Assembly (NCBI RefSeq): GCF_000255295.1
Contig: NC_017030.1
Span: forward strand, 8,034,328 to 8,098,327
Source: Corallococcus coralloides DSM 2259
Lineage (GTDB): Bacteria; Myxococcota; Myxococcia; Myxococcales; Myxococcaceae
DNA length: 64,000 bases
Direction: 5' to 3'
The position numbers were made by a program, and so were the translations under genes. Each line of letters begins with the position of its first letter. The first letter of the stretch is position 1. Below the pieces are notes generated by a model that did no database searches, was not told the DNA's origin, and worked only from the letters and a program-made list of their open reading frames with translations. This document shows positions 52,162 to 62,012 of this stretch, one piece after another.

Positions 52162-52785
52162 ATGCGCCTCTACGACTATCTGCCTTCCGCGAATGGCTAC
52201 AAGGTCCGCACGCTGCTGAAGCAGTTGGGGCTCGCGTACGAGCTGGTGCCGGTGGACATCTTCGCGGGGGAGAGCCACACGGCGGACTTCCACGCGAAGA
52301 ACCCGGACGGCCGCATCCCCGTGCTGGAGCCGGAGCCGGGGCGCTTCCTCGCGGAGTCCAACGCCATCCTGTTGTTCCTGGCGGAGGGCACGCGCTTCTT
52401 GCCCGAGGACCGCTTCGCTCGCGCGCAGGTGCACCAGTGGATGTTCTTCGAACAGAACGCGGTGGAGCCGAACATCGGCACCGCGCGCTTCTGGCTGCTC
52501 ACGGGCCGGCAGCCGCCAGAGTCCGACGTCCTCCGCAACCGCGTGCAGAACGGTGAGCGCGCATTGGCCGCGATGGAGCGGCACCTGGGCCGGCACACGT
52601 TCCTGGTGGAGGAGCGCTACACCGTCGCGGACGTCTGCCTCTACGCGTACGTGCACCTGGCGCCGGAGGCGGGCGTGGACCTGGCGCCCTACCCGTCCGT
52701 GCGTGCGTGGCTGGAGCGCGTGAAGGCCCAGCCCGGCTTCCTGGGCCCCGTGCCGCCCTACTCCGCGAACGCTCGCGTGCGCTGA
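52162..52785 (+). CDS. Glutathione S-transferase
   Basis: A 207-residue cytosolic GST. The thioredoxin-like half (1-80) has RLYDYLPSANGYKVR, with Ser at the usual catalytic position, the cis-Pro GRIPVLE and the glutathione-binding ESNAILLFLAEG. The all-helical C-terminal half (90-207) has the N-capping motif YTVADVCLYAYVHLAP. The overall pattern fits bacterial beta/theta-like GSTs. It is convergent with the following hydrolase-lipoprotein gene, with stop codons abutting. Confidence 0.92.
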   Translation: MRLYDYLPSANGYKVRTLLKQLGLAYELVPVDIFAGESHTADFHAKNPDGRIPVLEPEPGRFLAESNAILLFLAEGTRFLPEDRFARAQVHQWMFFEQNAVEPNIGTARFWLLTGRQPPESDVLRNRVQNGERALAAMERHLGRHTFLVEERYTVADVCLYAYVHLAPEAGVDLAPYPSVRAWLERVKAQPGFLGPVPPYSANARVR

Positions 52786-53712
52786 CTACTCCTGCTCGGT
52801 GGCCACGGCCTCGCGGACCTCCGCGTCCGTGAGCCGCACCGCGGGTCCGTCTGCCTTCGCGTCCATGAGCCGCTTCGCCAGCAGCTCCGTCACGGGGGCG
52901 AGCACGCTGAAGTGCGTGGCCCCAGGCACCGCGAGGAATGACAGCGGTGCGCCCTTCGCCGCCACGCGCAGCTCTTCGAACGCGCCCATGTTGCCCTGGT
53001 CCGACCCTTCGATGACCTGCGTGGGCACGCGCAGGTGCTCCACGTAGCTCACCGGGTTGCGCATCCACAGCTCCGGTCCCTCGGCCTGCCCCAACAGCGG
53101 GACATAGTGGCCATAGCCGGAGACGTCGGCCACCGGGCCGAACGCGTAGGCGCCCTTCAGACGCGGTGACAGCACTGCCGCCATCAACGCCATCGTGCCG
53201 CCCGTGCTGTGTCCCGCCACGTAGATGCGCGCGGGGTCCACGTCCGGACGCTGCGCCACGAAGTCGATGGCGGCGACCACGTCATCCACCTCGCCCAGGA
53301 AATACTCACTCGCCCCCGGGTTGTCGTCCGAGCCGCGCAGCGATGGCAGCATCAACACCAGCCCGGCCTCACGGAAGGCCCGCGCGCTCTGATCATTGCT
53401 CCGCGGTGAAGGCGCCCAGGCGAAGTCGTCGAGCCCCCAGTTGAAGCCGCCGTGGATCCACACCACCGCCGGCCGCTTCGGGCCCTCGCGCACCGGCGTG
53501 ACGTAGGCCGCGTTGCTGCCCAGCGGCGCGGGATAGCGAACCAGCTCGAAGAGCTCCTTCGGCGGCGTGGGCGCGGGAGCGCGCCGAGCGGGCTCCACCT
53601 TCAGCTGCGTGCGGAAGCTCTTTCGAAGATTCACGGACGTGGGCGGCGCGGGCTTGGAGCACGCGGCGAGGAACAGACAGGCCAACAGGAGGACAGGGCG
53701 GAAGGACATCAT
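52786..53712 (-). CDS. Lipoprotein alpha/beta hydrolase (S9/esterase-like)
   Basis: A 308-residue lipoprotein. The start is taken at 53712 (two ATGs in a row) because a type II signal follows directly (MSFRPVLLLACLFLAAC, lipobox LAAC). The domain has VVWIHGGFNWG (oxyanion), DFVAQRPDVDPARIYVAGHSTGG with nucleophile Ser, and a C-terminal His in VPGATHFSVL. It resembles S9-type peptidases and carboxylesterases. The upstream part of the longer frame, up to 54078, lies in the methionine-operon leader and is not credible as coding. It is divergent from that leader. Confidence 0.8.
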   Translation of the reverse strand: MMSFRPVLLLACLFLAACSKPAPPTSVNLRKSFRTQLKVEPARRAPAPTPPKELFELVRYPAPLGSNAAYVTPVREGPKRPAVVWIHGGFNWGLDDFAWAPSPRSNDQSARAFREAGLVLMLPSLRGSDDNPGASEYFLGEVDDVVAAIDFVAQRPDVDPARIYVAGHSTGGTMALMAAVLSPRLKGAYAFGPVADVSGYGHYVPLLGQAEGPELWMRNPVSYVEHLRVPTQVIEGSDQGNMGAFEELRVAAKGAPLSFLAVPGATHFSVLAPVTELLAKRLMDAKADGPAVRLTDAEVREAVATEQE

Positions 53713-53779
53713 TCTGGGAATACGCGGTGAATCGGTGTCACGGGTTCGCGACACGCGCGGCGGTGTTCCGGAGGGTGGC

Positions 53780-55412
<1,633 letters not shown>

Positions 55413-55416
55413 CGCC

Positions 55417-56754
55417 ATGCGACCCGTGAGGCCTGGCCAGGAAATCCCCCCGCGCGCGGAGACCCCGCGCGTCTTCGACCTGTCGCTGCCGGACCTGCCG
55501 CTGGAGGCCGGCGCCCGCGTGGCGCCCCACCTCGTGCGCGGCTGGTGGTGGGGGCCCCCGGAGGACCTCGCGTGGTTGCAGTCCCGCGCCCGCGTGCATT
55601 CGGAGGAAGCGACACGCGAAGGCCGGCTGCGCGTGGTGCGGAGGACCGCCTCCGAGCTGCGCGACGCAGCCTCCGACGCGCGCCGCATCGGCCTCCGCCG
55701 CACGCCGGATCCGGTGCCCACCGTGCTGCTGGTGCACGCGCTCACGGGTGACATGAACGCCGGAGGAGAAGGCGGCTGGTGGGCCCCCGTCATCGGGCAC
55801 GGCCGGCCGCTGGACCCTTCGCGCGTGCGGCTGTTGTGCTTCAACAACCTGGGCTCCTGCTACGGCACCTCTGGCCCCGCGGACGAGGGCTTCCCGCTGC
55901 GCACCGACGACACGCGCTTCGGCCCGTCGCCAGTGCTGCCCAAGGGCGACCTGCGCCTGGATGAGCGCAGCCTGCCCGCGACCATCACGCCGTGGGACCA
56001 GGCGCGCTCCATCCTCGCGGCGCTGGACGCGCTGGGCGTGGATGAGGTGGCGCTCGTCATCGGCGGTTCGCTGGGAGGCATGGTGGTGCTGTGCCTGGCG
56101 GCGCTCGCACCGGAGCGCTTCCAGCGCATGGTCCCCATCGCGACAGCGGAGGCCGCGTCCGCGTGGGCGGTGGGCTGGAACCACGTGGCCCGGCAGGCCA
56201 TCCTGCTCGACCCCGAGTACCCCGAATCCCCCCGTCGAGGCCTGGAGCTGGCGCGTCAGCTGGCGACGCTCACCTATCGCGCGGAGGCCGGACTGGAGGC
56301 GCTCCAGCCGCGTCCGCAGGCGTGGTCGTCACGCGCGTTGTACCCGGTGGAGAGCTACCTGGAGTACCAGGGCACGAAGCTGGAGGCGCGCTTCGACGCG
56401 CGGGCGTACCTGGCGCTGCTGGGCGCCATGGACCATCACGACCTCACGCGCGTGCCCACGCCGAGCGGCGGGCCCGGCGTCGACCGCATCCGCGCGAGCA
56501 CGCTCACCGTCGGCATCGACCGGGACGCGCTCTTCCCGCCCGAGCACATGAAGAACCTGTCCCGCCGCCTGCGCGCGCAGGGACTGCATGCCGAGTACGC
56601 GGCCCTGTGCAGCGTGCACGGCCACGACGGCTTCCTCATCGAATGGGACGCGCTCGCGCCCCTGCTGGTCCGCGCGCTGGCCCTGCCTCCGGGCGTGGGC
56701 CGTGACGCCCGCCTTTCCTCCACTGCCGGCGTCCGCGCCCGGAAGACCTCATGA
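55417..56754 (+). CDS. metX: Homoserine O-acetyltransferase
   Basis: An alpha/beta-hydrolase-fold acyltransferase of 445 residues that makes O-acetylhomoserine for MetY. Signatures: VLLVHALTGD, LLCFNNLGSCYGTSGP, the nucleophile elbow IGGSLGGMVV, AVGWNHVARQAI and the late catalytic His in VHGHDGFLIEW. Acetyl rather than succinyl donor is inferred from the neighbouring metY; sequence alone does not separate the two types. It overlaps the next gene by 4 bp (ATGA), so the two are translationally coupled. Confidence 0.93.
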   Translation: MRPVRPGQEIPPRAETPRVFDLSLPDLPLEAGARVAPHLVRGWWWGPPEDLAWLQSRARVHSEEATREGRLRVVRRTASELRDAASDARRIGLRRTPDPVPTVLLVHALTGDMNAGGEGGWWAPVIGHGRPLDPSRVRLLCFNNLGSCYGTSGPADEGFPLRTDDTRFGPSPVLPKGDLRLDERSLPATITPWDQARSILAALDALGVDEVALVIGGSLGGMVVLCLAALAPERFQRMVPIATAEAASAWAVGWNHVARQAILLDPEYPESPRRGLELARQLATLTYRAEAGLEALQPRPQAWSSRALYPVESYLEYQGTKLEARFDARAYLALLGAMDHHDLTRVPTPSGGPGVDRIRASTLTVGIDRDALFPPEHMKNLSRRLRAQGLHAEYAALCSVHGHDGFLIEWDALAPLLVRALALPPGVGRDARLSSTAGVRARKTS

Positions 56755-59264
56755 CCGCCCCTGTGAGCATCACCCGTTACGCTCCGTTCCTGCTCGACAC
56801 GGCCCAGGGACTCGCGTCCGTGGCCACGCACCTGTCGCGCCGCGACGCGGGCAGCACGCGCGCCGCCATCGTGTCCTCACCGCCCTGGCTCGCCGCGGGG
56901 CTGGAGTCCGCGCTGTCCACCGCGTTGAAGGGCAACTCCACGCTGGCCCGGCAGGAGCTGGATGGCCTGCTCGCGCGAGGCCTGTTGATGCTGGAGGAGG
57001 CCGAGCGCCGGCTGGGCGCGCCCCCGGGCTCCACGTCGGTGGAGGCGGACGGCTCGCGCACGTTGGCATCGCTGCTGGAGCCCGCGCGCCGCGCGCTGGA
57101 TGGCGCGAGCCTGGTGCGCGAGCGGCGGCCCGCGCTGGAGGACGTGGTGCGCGGCACCGGCGAGCGGTTGACGGCGGCGCTGCTGGCGAAGCTGCTGGGT
57201 GCGCGCGGCGTGCCGTCGCTGGAGGTGGACGCGGCGGACTGGACGGTGACGGAGGGTGAGCCCGGACAGGCGCGCGTGAACCGCGAGCACACCCGCGCCC
57301 GGGTGGCCACGCTGCGGCCTTCGTGGGAGGGACGGCTGACGTTGCACGCGGGTGGCCGGGGGACGGCGGTGGATGGCCGCTCCACGACGCTGGGCGTGGA
57401 GGGCGCGGACGAGACGGCGGCGGTGCTGTCCGTGCTGCTGGGCACGCCGCTGACGCTGTGGACGGACGTGCCTGGGGTGATGACGGCGGATCCGCTGCAC
57501 GTCGCGGATGCGCGGCCGGTGCCACACCTGAGCTACACGGAGGCGCTGGAGCTGGTGTACCTGGGCCTGCCCACGCTGCACCCGCGCGCGCTGTCCACGC
57601 TGCGCGACGCGGACATCCCGCTGCGCGTGCGCCACCTGCAACAGCCTGACGAGCCCGGCACGCTCATCGACGTGCGCGGCGCGGGCAACGGCACCGTGCC
57701 CACGTGCGTGGTGTCCCTGGAGGACCTGGCGCTGCTGGGCCTGGAGGGCGGCACGGAGGAGGCGGCGCGTCCGGTGGGGCCTCGCGCGTTGCAGGCGCTG
57801 GAGGCCGCGGGCATCGACGCGTGGATGGCGGCGCAGTCGTCACCGGGGCGCTCGGTGGCGGTGGTGCTGCGCCGGGCGCACGCGGCCCGCGCGGAGCAGG
57901 TGCTGCGGCGGGAGCTGGCGCCAGAGCTGGAGCGCGGCGCGTTGCAGCCGCCACAGGTGCGCGCGCCGGTGACGCAGGTGGCGCTGGTGGCGGAGGCCAT
58001 GGGCCAGGGCGCCAACGTGGCGGGACGGCTGTTCCAACCGCTGGGCGCGCTGGGCGTCAACGTGCGCGCCATCGCGCAGACGGCGAGCGCTCGCTCCATC
58101 TCGTTCATCGTGGATGGGGCGGAGACGGCGCTGACGGTGCGCACGGTGCACGCGGCCTTCCACTTCGCGCATGAAGAGGTGAGCCTGCTGGTGCTGGGCC
58201 ATGGCGTGGTGGGCAGCCAGTTGCTGGAGCAGCTGCGCATGTTGCAGGAGACGCTGGCGCAGGGGCACGGCATCCAGCTCAATCTGGTGGGGCTCGCGGA
58301 CAGCCGGCGGGTGCTCTTCTCGCCGGAGGGCATCCCGCTGAAGCAGTGGCGCGAGCGCATCCAGTCCGTGCCCGAGGGCGCGTCACCGCCCGTGGTGCGC
58401 GCGCTGCTGGAGCCGCTGCGCCGGCTGCCCGTGCCGGTGCTGGTGGACTGCACTGCGGCGGAGGGCATGCAGGAGCTGTACCTGGAAGCGTTCCGCAGCG
58501 GCATCCACGTGGTGGCGGCGAACAAGAAGCCGCTGACCCAGCCACTCGAGGTCTGGGAGCGGCTGCGGAGCACGGCGCACCTGAACCACCGCGCGTACCA
58601 CTACGAGACGACGGTGGGCGCGGGCCTGCCGGTCATCCAGACGCTGAAGGACCTGGTGCGCACGGGCGACCGGGTGCACGGCGTGGAGGGTTCGTTCTCC
58701 GGGACGCTCGGCTACTTGAGCCAGCAGTTGATGGACGGAGTGCCGCTGTCGAAGGCGGTGCGCACCGCGCGCGAGAAGGGCTTCACGGAGCCGCACCCTC
58801 GCGAGGACCTGGCGGGCACGGACGCCGCGCGCAAGGCGCTCATCCTCGCGCGTGAGCAAGGCCTGGACCTGTCGATGGAGGACGTGGAGGTGGAGCCGTT
58901 CGTGCCGCGCGAGTACCTGGAGGAGGCGGACGTGGAGCGCTTCCTCACGGGGCTGGAGAAGCTGGACCGGACGTTCACCTCGCGCATCGAGGGACTGCGC
59001 GCGGAGGGCAAGGTGCTGCGCTACCTGGCGCGCATCGACCCGGCGGCGAAGGACGGGCCGGTGCTGCGGGTGGGGCCGGTGGCGGTGCCGAAGGAGCATC
59101 CGGCGACACGGCTGCGCGGCTCGGAGGCGTTCGTGGCCTTCTCCACGGAGCGCTACGCGGACTACCCGCTGCTGGTCCAGGGCGCGGGGGCAGGCGGCCC
59201 TGTCACGGCGGCGGGCGTCCTCGCGGACATCCTGAAGATCGCCCAGAACCTGCGGGGGCGCTGA
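56751..59264 (+). CDS. Homoserine dehydrogenase fused to a degenerate aspartokinase domain
   Basis: An 837-residue ThrA/MetL-like fusion. The C-terminal half (about 476-837) is a complete homoserine dehydrogenase: NAD(P) loop VLGHGVVGSQLLEQL, VDCTAAEGMQELY, VAANKKPLT, YETTVGAGLPVIQTLKDL, GFTEPHPREDLAGTDAARK and GPVTAAGVLADIL. The N-terminal half follows the aspartokinase fold and keeps LWTDVPGVMTADP and LHPRAL, but the essential opening KFGGTSV is absent (RYAPFLLDTA stands there) and GxGGSD is changed to GVEGADET, so kinase activity is doubtful. Two ACT-like segments (about 320-470) remain and could serve allosteric control by amino acids. It overlaps metX by 4 bp. A separate aspartokinase must exist elsewhere. 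Confidence 0.9.
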   Translation: MTAPVSITRYAPFLLDTAQGLASVATHLSRRDAGSTRAAIVSSPPWLAAGLESALSTALKGNSTLARQELDGLLARGLLMLEEAERRLGAPPGSTSVEADGSRTLASLLEPARRALDGASLVRERRPALEDVVRGTGERLTAALLAKLLGARGVPSLEVDAADWTVTEGEPGQARVNREHTRARVATLRPSWEGRLTLHAGGRGTAVDGRSTTLGVEGADETAAVLSVLLGTPLTLWTDVPGVMTADPLHVADARPVPHLSYTEALELVYLGLPTLHPRALSTLRDADIPLRVRHLQQPDEPGTLIDVRGAGNGTVPTCVVSLEDLALLGLEGGTEEAARPVGPRALQALEAAGIDAWMAAQSSPGRSVAVVLRRAHAARAEQVLRRELAPELERGALQPPQVRAPVTQVALVAEAMGQGANVAGRLFQPLGALGVNVRAIAQTASARSISFIVDGAETALTVRTVHAAFHFAHEEVSLLVLGHGVVGSQLLEQLRMLQETLAQGHGIQLNLVGLADSRRVLFSPEGIPLKQWRERIQSVPEGASPPVVRALLEPLRRLPVPVLVDCTAAEGMQELYLEAFRSGIHVVAANKKPLTQPLEVWERLRSTAHLNHRAYHYETTVGAGLPVIQTLKDLVRTGDRVHGVEGSFSGTLGYLSQQLMDGVPLSKAVRTAREKGFTEPHPREDLAGTDAARKALILAREQGLDLSMEDVEVEPFVPREYLEEADVERFLTGLEKLDRTFTSRIEGLRAEGKVLRYLARIDPAAKDGPVLRVGPVAVPKEHPATRLRGSEAFVAFSTERYADYPLLVQGAGAGGPVTAAGVLADILKIAQNLRGR

Positions 59265-59284
59265 GTCCGGGCTCGGCGGCCGGC

Positions 59285-60058
59285 TCAGTAGCCGACGTAG
59301 CCGCTGCCGCTGTTCATCGCCTGGATGCCCGGCGTGTTGGACACGGAGCCGTAGCGGTCCACCGCGTAGCGCACGGCAGCGATGATGTTGTCCACCGGGT
59401 TGCGGATGTTGTCGTGGCCCGGGAGCTTGAACGCGTCGAACGTCGGCTGGATGGTCTGCATCAGTCCGATGGACGGGTGGCCATCCTTGGCGTTCTGGTC
59501 CCAGAGGTTGATGGCGTTCGGGTTCCCGCTGGACTCGTGCTGGATGATCTTCGCGATGTCCTGCGGGTTCATCTTGTCCACCGGGACGCCGTTGGCCTTG
59601 AGGATGTCCATGGCCTGCTTGATCCAATCGCCCACCTCGCCCTTCGGGATGTCACCCGCGGCGCCGGCCGACTGAGCGGAGCCGGCCTGGAACGAGTCAC
59701 CCGCAGCGGGAGCGCCGCCCGCGTTGGACGCACCGGAGACGCACGACGGAGCCTGCGCTCCGGCCGCGCCGCCCGCGGAGGCAGCGGCGCCGCCCAGCTG
59801 GGTCTGGAGCAGTTGGACGAGTTGCTGCAGCTGCTTCGCCATGTCCTCGATCCCCTCCGCGAACTGCTTCCACTGCGCACCCTTCGCGGGGCCCGCGCTG
59901 AAGCCGTCCTGCTGGAACGAGGACACCGAGCCCGAACCCGGCTTCTGGCAGGAACCGCCCTGCACGCGGGCGCCGGACACGGCATCCGGACGGGAGGCGA
60001 AGTCCTGGGAGGGGACGCGGAAGGAAGCGAGGCGGGCGGAACCGGGGGCGGGGACCAT
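59285..60058 (-). CDS. SLT-domain lytic transglycosylase without signal peptide
   Basis: A 257-residue protein. The C-terminal domain (about 150-257) is a soluble-lytic-transglycosylase fold: IIQHESSGNPNAINLWDQNA with the catalytic Glu in HESSGNP, GLMQTIQPTFDAF, NPVDNIIAAVRYAVDRYGS. The N-terminal 140 residues are low-complexity Gly/Ala/Ser/Gln with a predicted helix (QFAEGIEDMAKQLQQLVQLLQTQ). ATG 60058 has an excellent ribosome site (GAGGAAATCACC). No Sec or Tat signal is present, so export, if any, must use another route such as a secretion system or cell lysis. It cleaves peptidoglycan by family rule. Confidence 0.85.
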   Translation of the reverse strand: MVPAPGSARLASFRVPSQDFASRPDAVSGARVQGGSCQKPGSGSVSSFQQDGFSAGPAKGAQWKQFAEGIEDMAKQLQQLVQLLQTQLGGAAASAGGAAGAQAPSCVSGASNAGGAPAAGDSFQAGSAQSAGAAGDIPKGEVGDWIKQAMDILKANGVPVDKMNPQDIAKIIQHESSGNPNAINLWDQNAKDGHPSIGLMQTIQPTFDAFKLPGHDNIRNPVDNIIAAVRYAVDRYGSVSNTPGIQAMNSGSGYVGY

Positions 60059-60258
60059 GGTGATTTCCTCGAGAGCTTGAGTACGTCTGACGAGGAACAC
60101 CTACAGCAGGGGACATGCCAACCCATGGGCTGACACCAGCTTGAGGCCAAGTGCTTGATGTCCTTGGAAACGCGCGAGGAACGGTGGGACGAACCGGGGC
60201 CCGTCCCTGGTGACTGGAGTCACCGCTCGCCAACAGCGGTCACCAGCCGCGACGCGCC

Positions 60259-60897
60259 CTACTTCGTGCGCCGGGCCCTCTTCGCGGCCGGAGCCTTCTT
60301 CTTCACCGGCGCGGCCTTCTTCACGGCCCGGGGCTGCTTCGTGGCCACGGCCTTCTTCGTGCCCTTCGCGGGGCCGTGCTTCTTCAGCGAGGCCGCGCCC
60401 TGCTCCGCGAGGCCCTGCTCCAGCGCGGGAGGCTTCTTCGCGCCCTTCTTCCCCGCGGGCTCGCGCTTCGGAGCCCCTTCACGGGTCACCTCCACGGTCC
60501 GTCCGGAGAACGCGTTCCAGCTCTCCAGTGCACGCGTCCAGCGCGCCAGCGTCTCCTCACGCGCATCCGCGTCTGGCAGCCCTTCCGCATGCAGCGCCAC
60601 GGTGACGCCATGGACCGACGGCAACACGCGAAGCTGCACGGTGCGCGCACGGGGCCAGTCGTCACGCTCCAAACGCAGGCGCAGCTGCTTGGGCGGGACC
60701 TGACGCACGACCTTGACGCGCGTCCCATCCGCGAGCGCGACCTGCGCGCCCTCCATCAGCGCCTGGGCACAGGCCCCCACCCACCGGACCAGTCCCGACG
60801 CCTCGCCCCACGCGGCCCAGGCCATCTCCGAGCCCACCGCGAAGGAGCGCCGCACCCCTGCTTGATAGCCACCACCCGCGACCCGGCCCGTCGACAT
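60259..60897 (-). CDS. SRPBCC-like protein with histone H1-like lysine-rich tail
   Basis: A 212-residue protein. Residues about 10-130 show strand-helix patterning with WAAWGEASGLVRWVG, PPKQLRLRLERDDWPRARTVQLRVLP and VTVALHAEGLPDADAREETLARWTRALESWNAF, consistent with an AHSA1-like SRPBCC domain. Residues about 140-212 are a Lys/Ala/Pro tail (KKAPAAKRARRTK, AVKKAAPVKKK) like that of histone H1 or bacterial AlgP/HctA-type proteins. ATG 60897 is set by CAGGAGTTTCC. A DNA- or RNA-binding role is inferred from the tail. It is divergent from a 23-codon ORF. Confidence 0.75.
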   Translation of the reverse strand: MSTGRVAGGGYQAGVRRSFAVGSEMAWAAWGEASGLVRWVGACAQALMEGAQVALADGTRVKVVRQVPPKQLRLRLERDDWPRARTVQLRVLPSVHGVTVALHAEGLPDADAREETLARWTRALESWNAFSGRTVEVTREGAPKREPAGKKGAKKPPALEQGLAEQGAASLKKHGPAKGTKKAVATKQPRAVKKAAPVKKKAPAAKRARRTK

Positions 60898-60943
60898 GGA
60901 AACTCCTGTCTGCCCAATCTCGTTTTTCAACCTGAGAGGAACG

Positions 60944-61015
60944 ATGCGACATCTTCTGACGGGCCTGCTGTGCGCGGGAACCCTGCTGTTGGCCTCGTCG
61001 ATCTGCAACTTCTAG
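60944..61015 (+). CDS. Micro-ORF, 23-residue hydrophobic peptide
   Basis: ATG 60944 to TAG 61013-61015 encodes 23 residues: Met-Arg-His, a hydrophobic stretch rich in Leu, Ala, Gly and Thr (codons 4-17), then SSICNF. The ribosome site GAGAGGAACG is ideally placed. The peptide could be a small membrane protein; the two Cys do not form a lipobox. It sits between the divergent SRPBCC gene and the convergent lipoprotein gene, with no other feature explaining that gap. Confidence 0.45.
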   Translation: MRHLLTGLLCAGTLLLASSICNF

Positions 61016-61021
61016 CGGCCC

Positions 61022-61942
61022 TCAGGGGGCGGCCACCCGCGCCTGCCGCTCCCACTCCGCCGGCAGGCCGATGTTGAGGAACACCGGGAAGCGCAGCCCC
61101 GGGTACGCCGCCTCGATGCGCGCGCGGATGTGCTGCGCCGCCGCGTCCGTGAAGGGCCCCTGGGGATGCTCCGCGGCGACCTCCGCGATGACGCGCTCCA
61201 GGTACTGCCGCTCGCTCACGAGCAGCCCCGCGTCTCCCGACGGCCCCCGCCCCGGATGCACCCACTTCGGGCGCAGCGCCGTCAGCTCCTCCAGCCGCTG
61301 AAGCCACGCCTCCGTGCGCCCCATCTCCAGCCAGCTGTGCGCGTCGTTCGCCACCAGGTCGCCGGGGAACACGTGCCCGTCGAACTCCACCACCACGTGC
61401 GCCTCGCTGCACCCCGCGCCCAGCACGTGCGCCTTCACCGTCACGCCGCCCGCGCTCAGCTCCGTGGTCTGGCTCCCGAAGCTGTCCGGCAGCGGCAGCA
61501 CCGCCGGATAGTCCGGCGCATACCGGGCGGCGAACGCCCGCGTGCGCTTCTCGTGGATGGCCGGGATGGACGCACGCACCTGCTCGCTCGTCACCACGCG
61601 GATGCCGCGCTTTCGCAGCACGTCCGTGCCGTTGAACTTGTCCGGGTTGGCGTGCAGCACGATGGCCAGCTCCGCCTTCTTGCCCGTCACCGCCTCCGCC
61701 CAGGTGACGAACTCCTCCGCCGCGGACGGCAGGAACTGCGTGTCCACCAGGATGAGCCCCGTGGGCCCTTCAATCCAATACGACGACGTGCTGAAGCCCC
61801 ACGGCGAGGACACATAGGTGCCCACCCGCGCGTCCGCGTGCGAGGCCAGCGTCACCTGCGCCCCCTTCAGACGCGGCGGGGATGACGCACAGCCCACGGA
61901 CAGAACGGCCAGCAGGGTCAGGACGACAGCGGAACGGTGCAA
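61022..61942 (-). CDS. Metallo-beta-lactamase-fold lipoprotein with degenerate metal site
   Basis: A 306-residue lipoprotein. TTG 61942 is the start, because CTGGAGG lies 5 bases upstream and the chain then begins with a type II signal (LHRSAVVLTLLAVLSVGC, acylated at C18). The domain follows the MBL fold: SSYWIEGPTGLILVDTQ, VTWAEAVTGKKAELAIVLHANPDKFNG, HVFPGDLVAND and HPGRGPSGD. The HxHxDH motif is replaced by HANPDK, and GxxxxH by GAGCSEAH, so the binuclear zinc site is incomplete; hydrolase activity is doubtful or uses one metal. The function is unknown. Confidence 0.82.
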   Translation of the reverse strand: MHRSAVVLTLLAVLSVGCASSPPRLKGAQVTLASHADARVGTYVSSPWGFSTSSYWIEGPTGLILVDTQFLPSAAEEFVTWAEAVTGKKAELAIVLHANPDKFNGTDVLRKRGIRVVTSEQVRASIPAIHEKRTRAFAARYAPDYPAVLPLPDSFGSQTTELSAGGVTVKAHVLGAGCSEAHVVVEFDGHVFPGDLVANDAHSWLEMGRTEAWLQRLEELTALRPKWVHPGRGPSGDAGLLVSERQYLERVIAEVAAEHPQGPFTDAAAQHIRARIEAAYPGLRFPVFLNIGLPAEWERQARVAAP

Positions 61943-62012
61943 GACAGCCTCCAGAAGAAAGCGCGCCCTGCCTAATCGCCCGCCGTCCCGCTCGCAAGCC
62001 GGAGCGGGAGGC

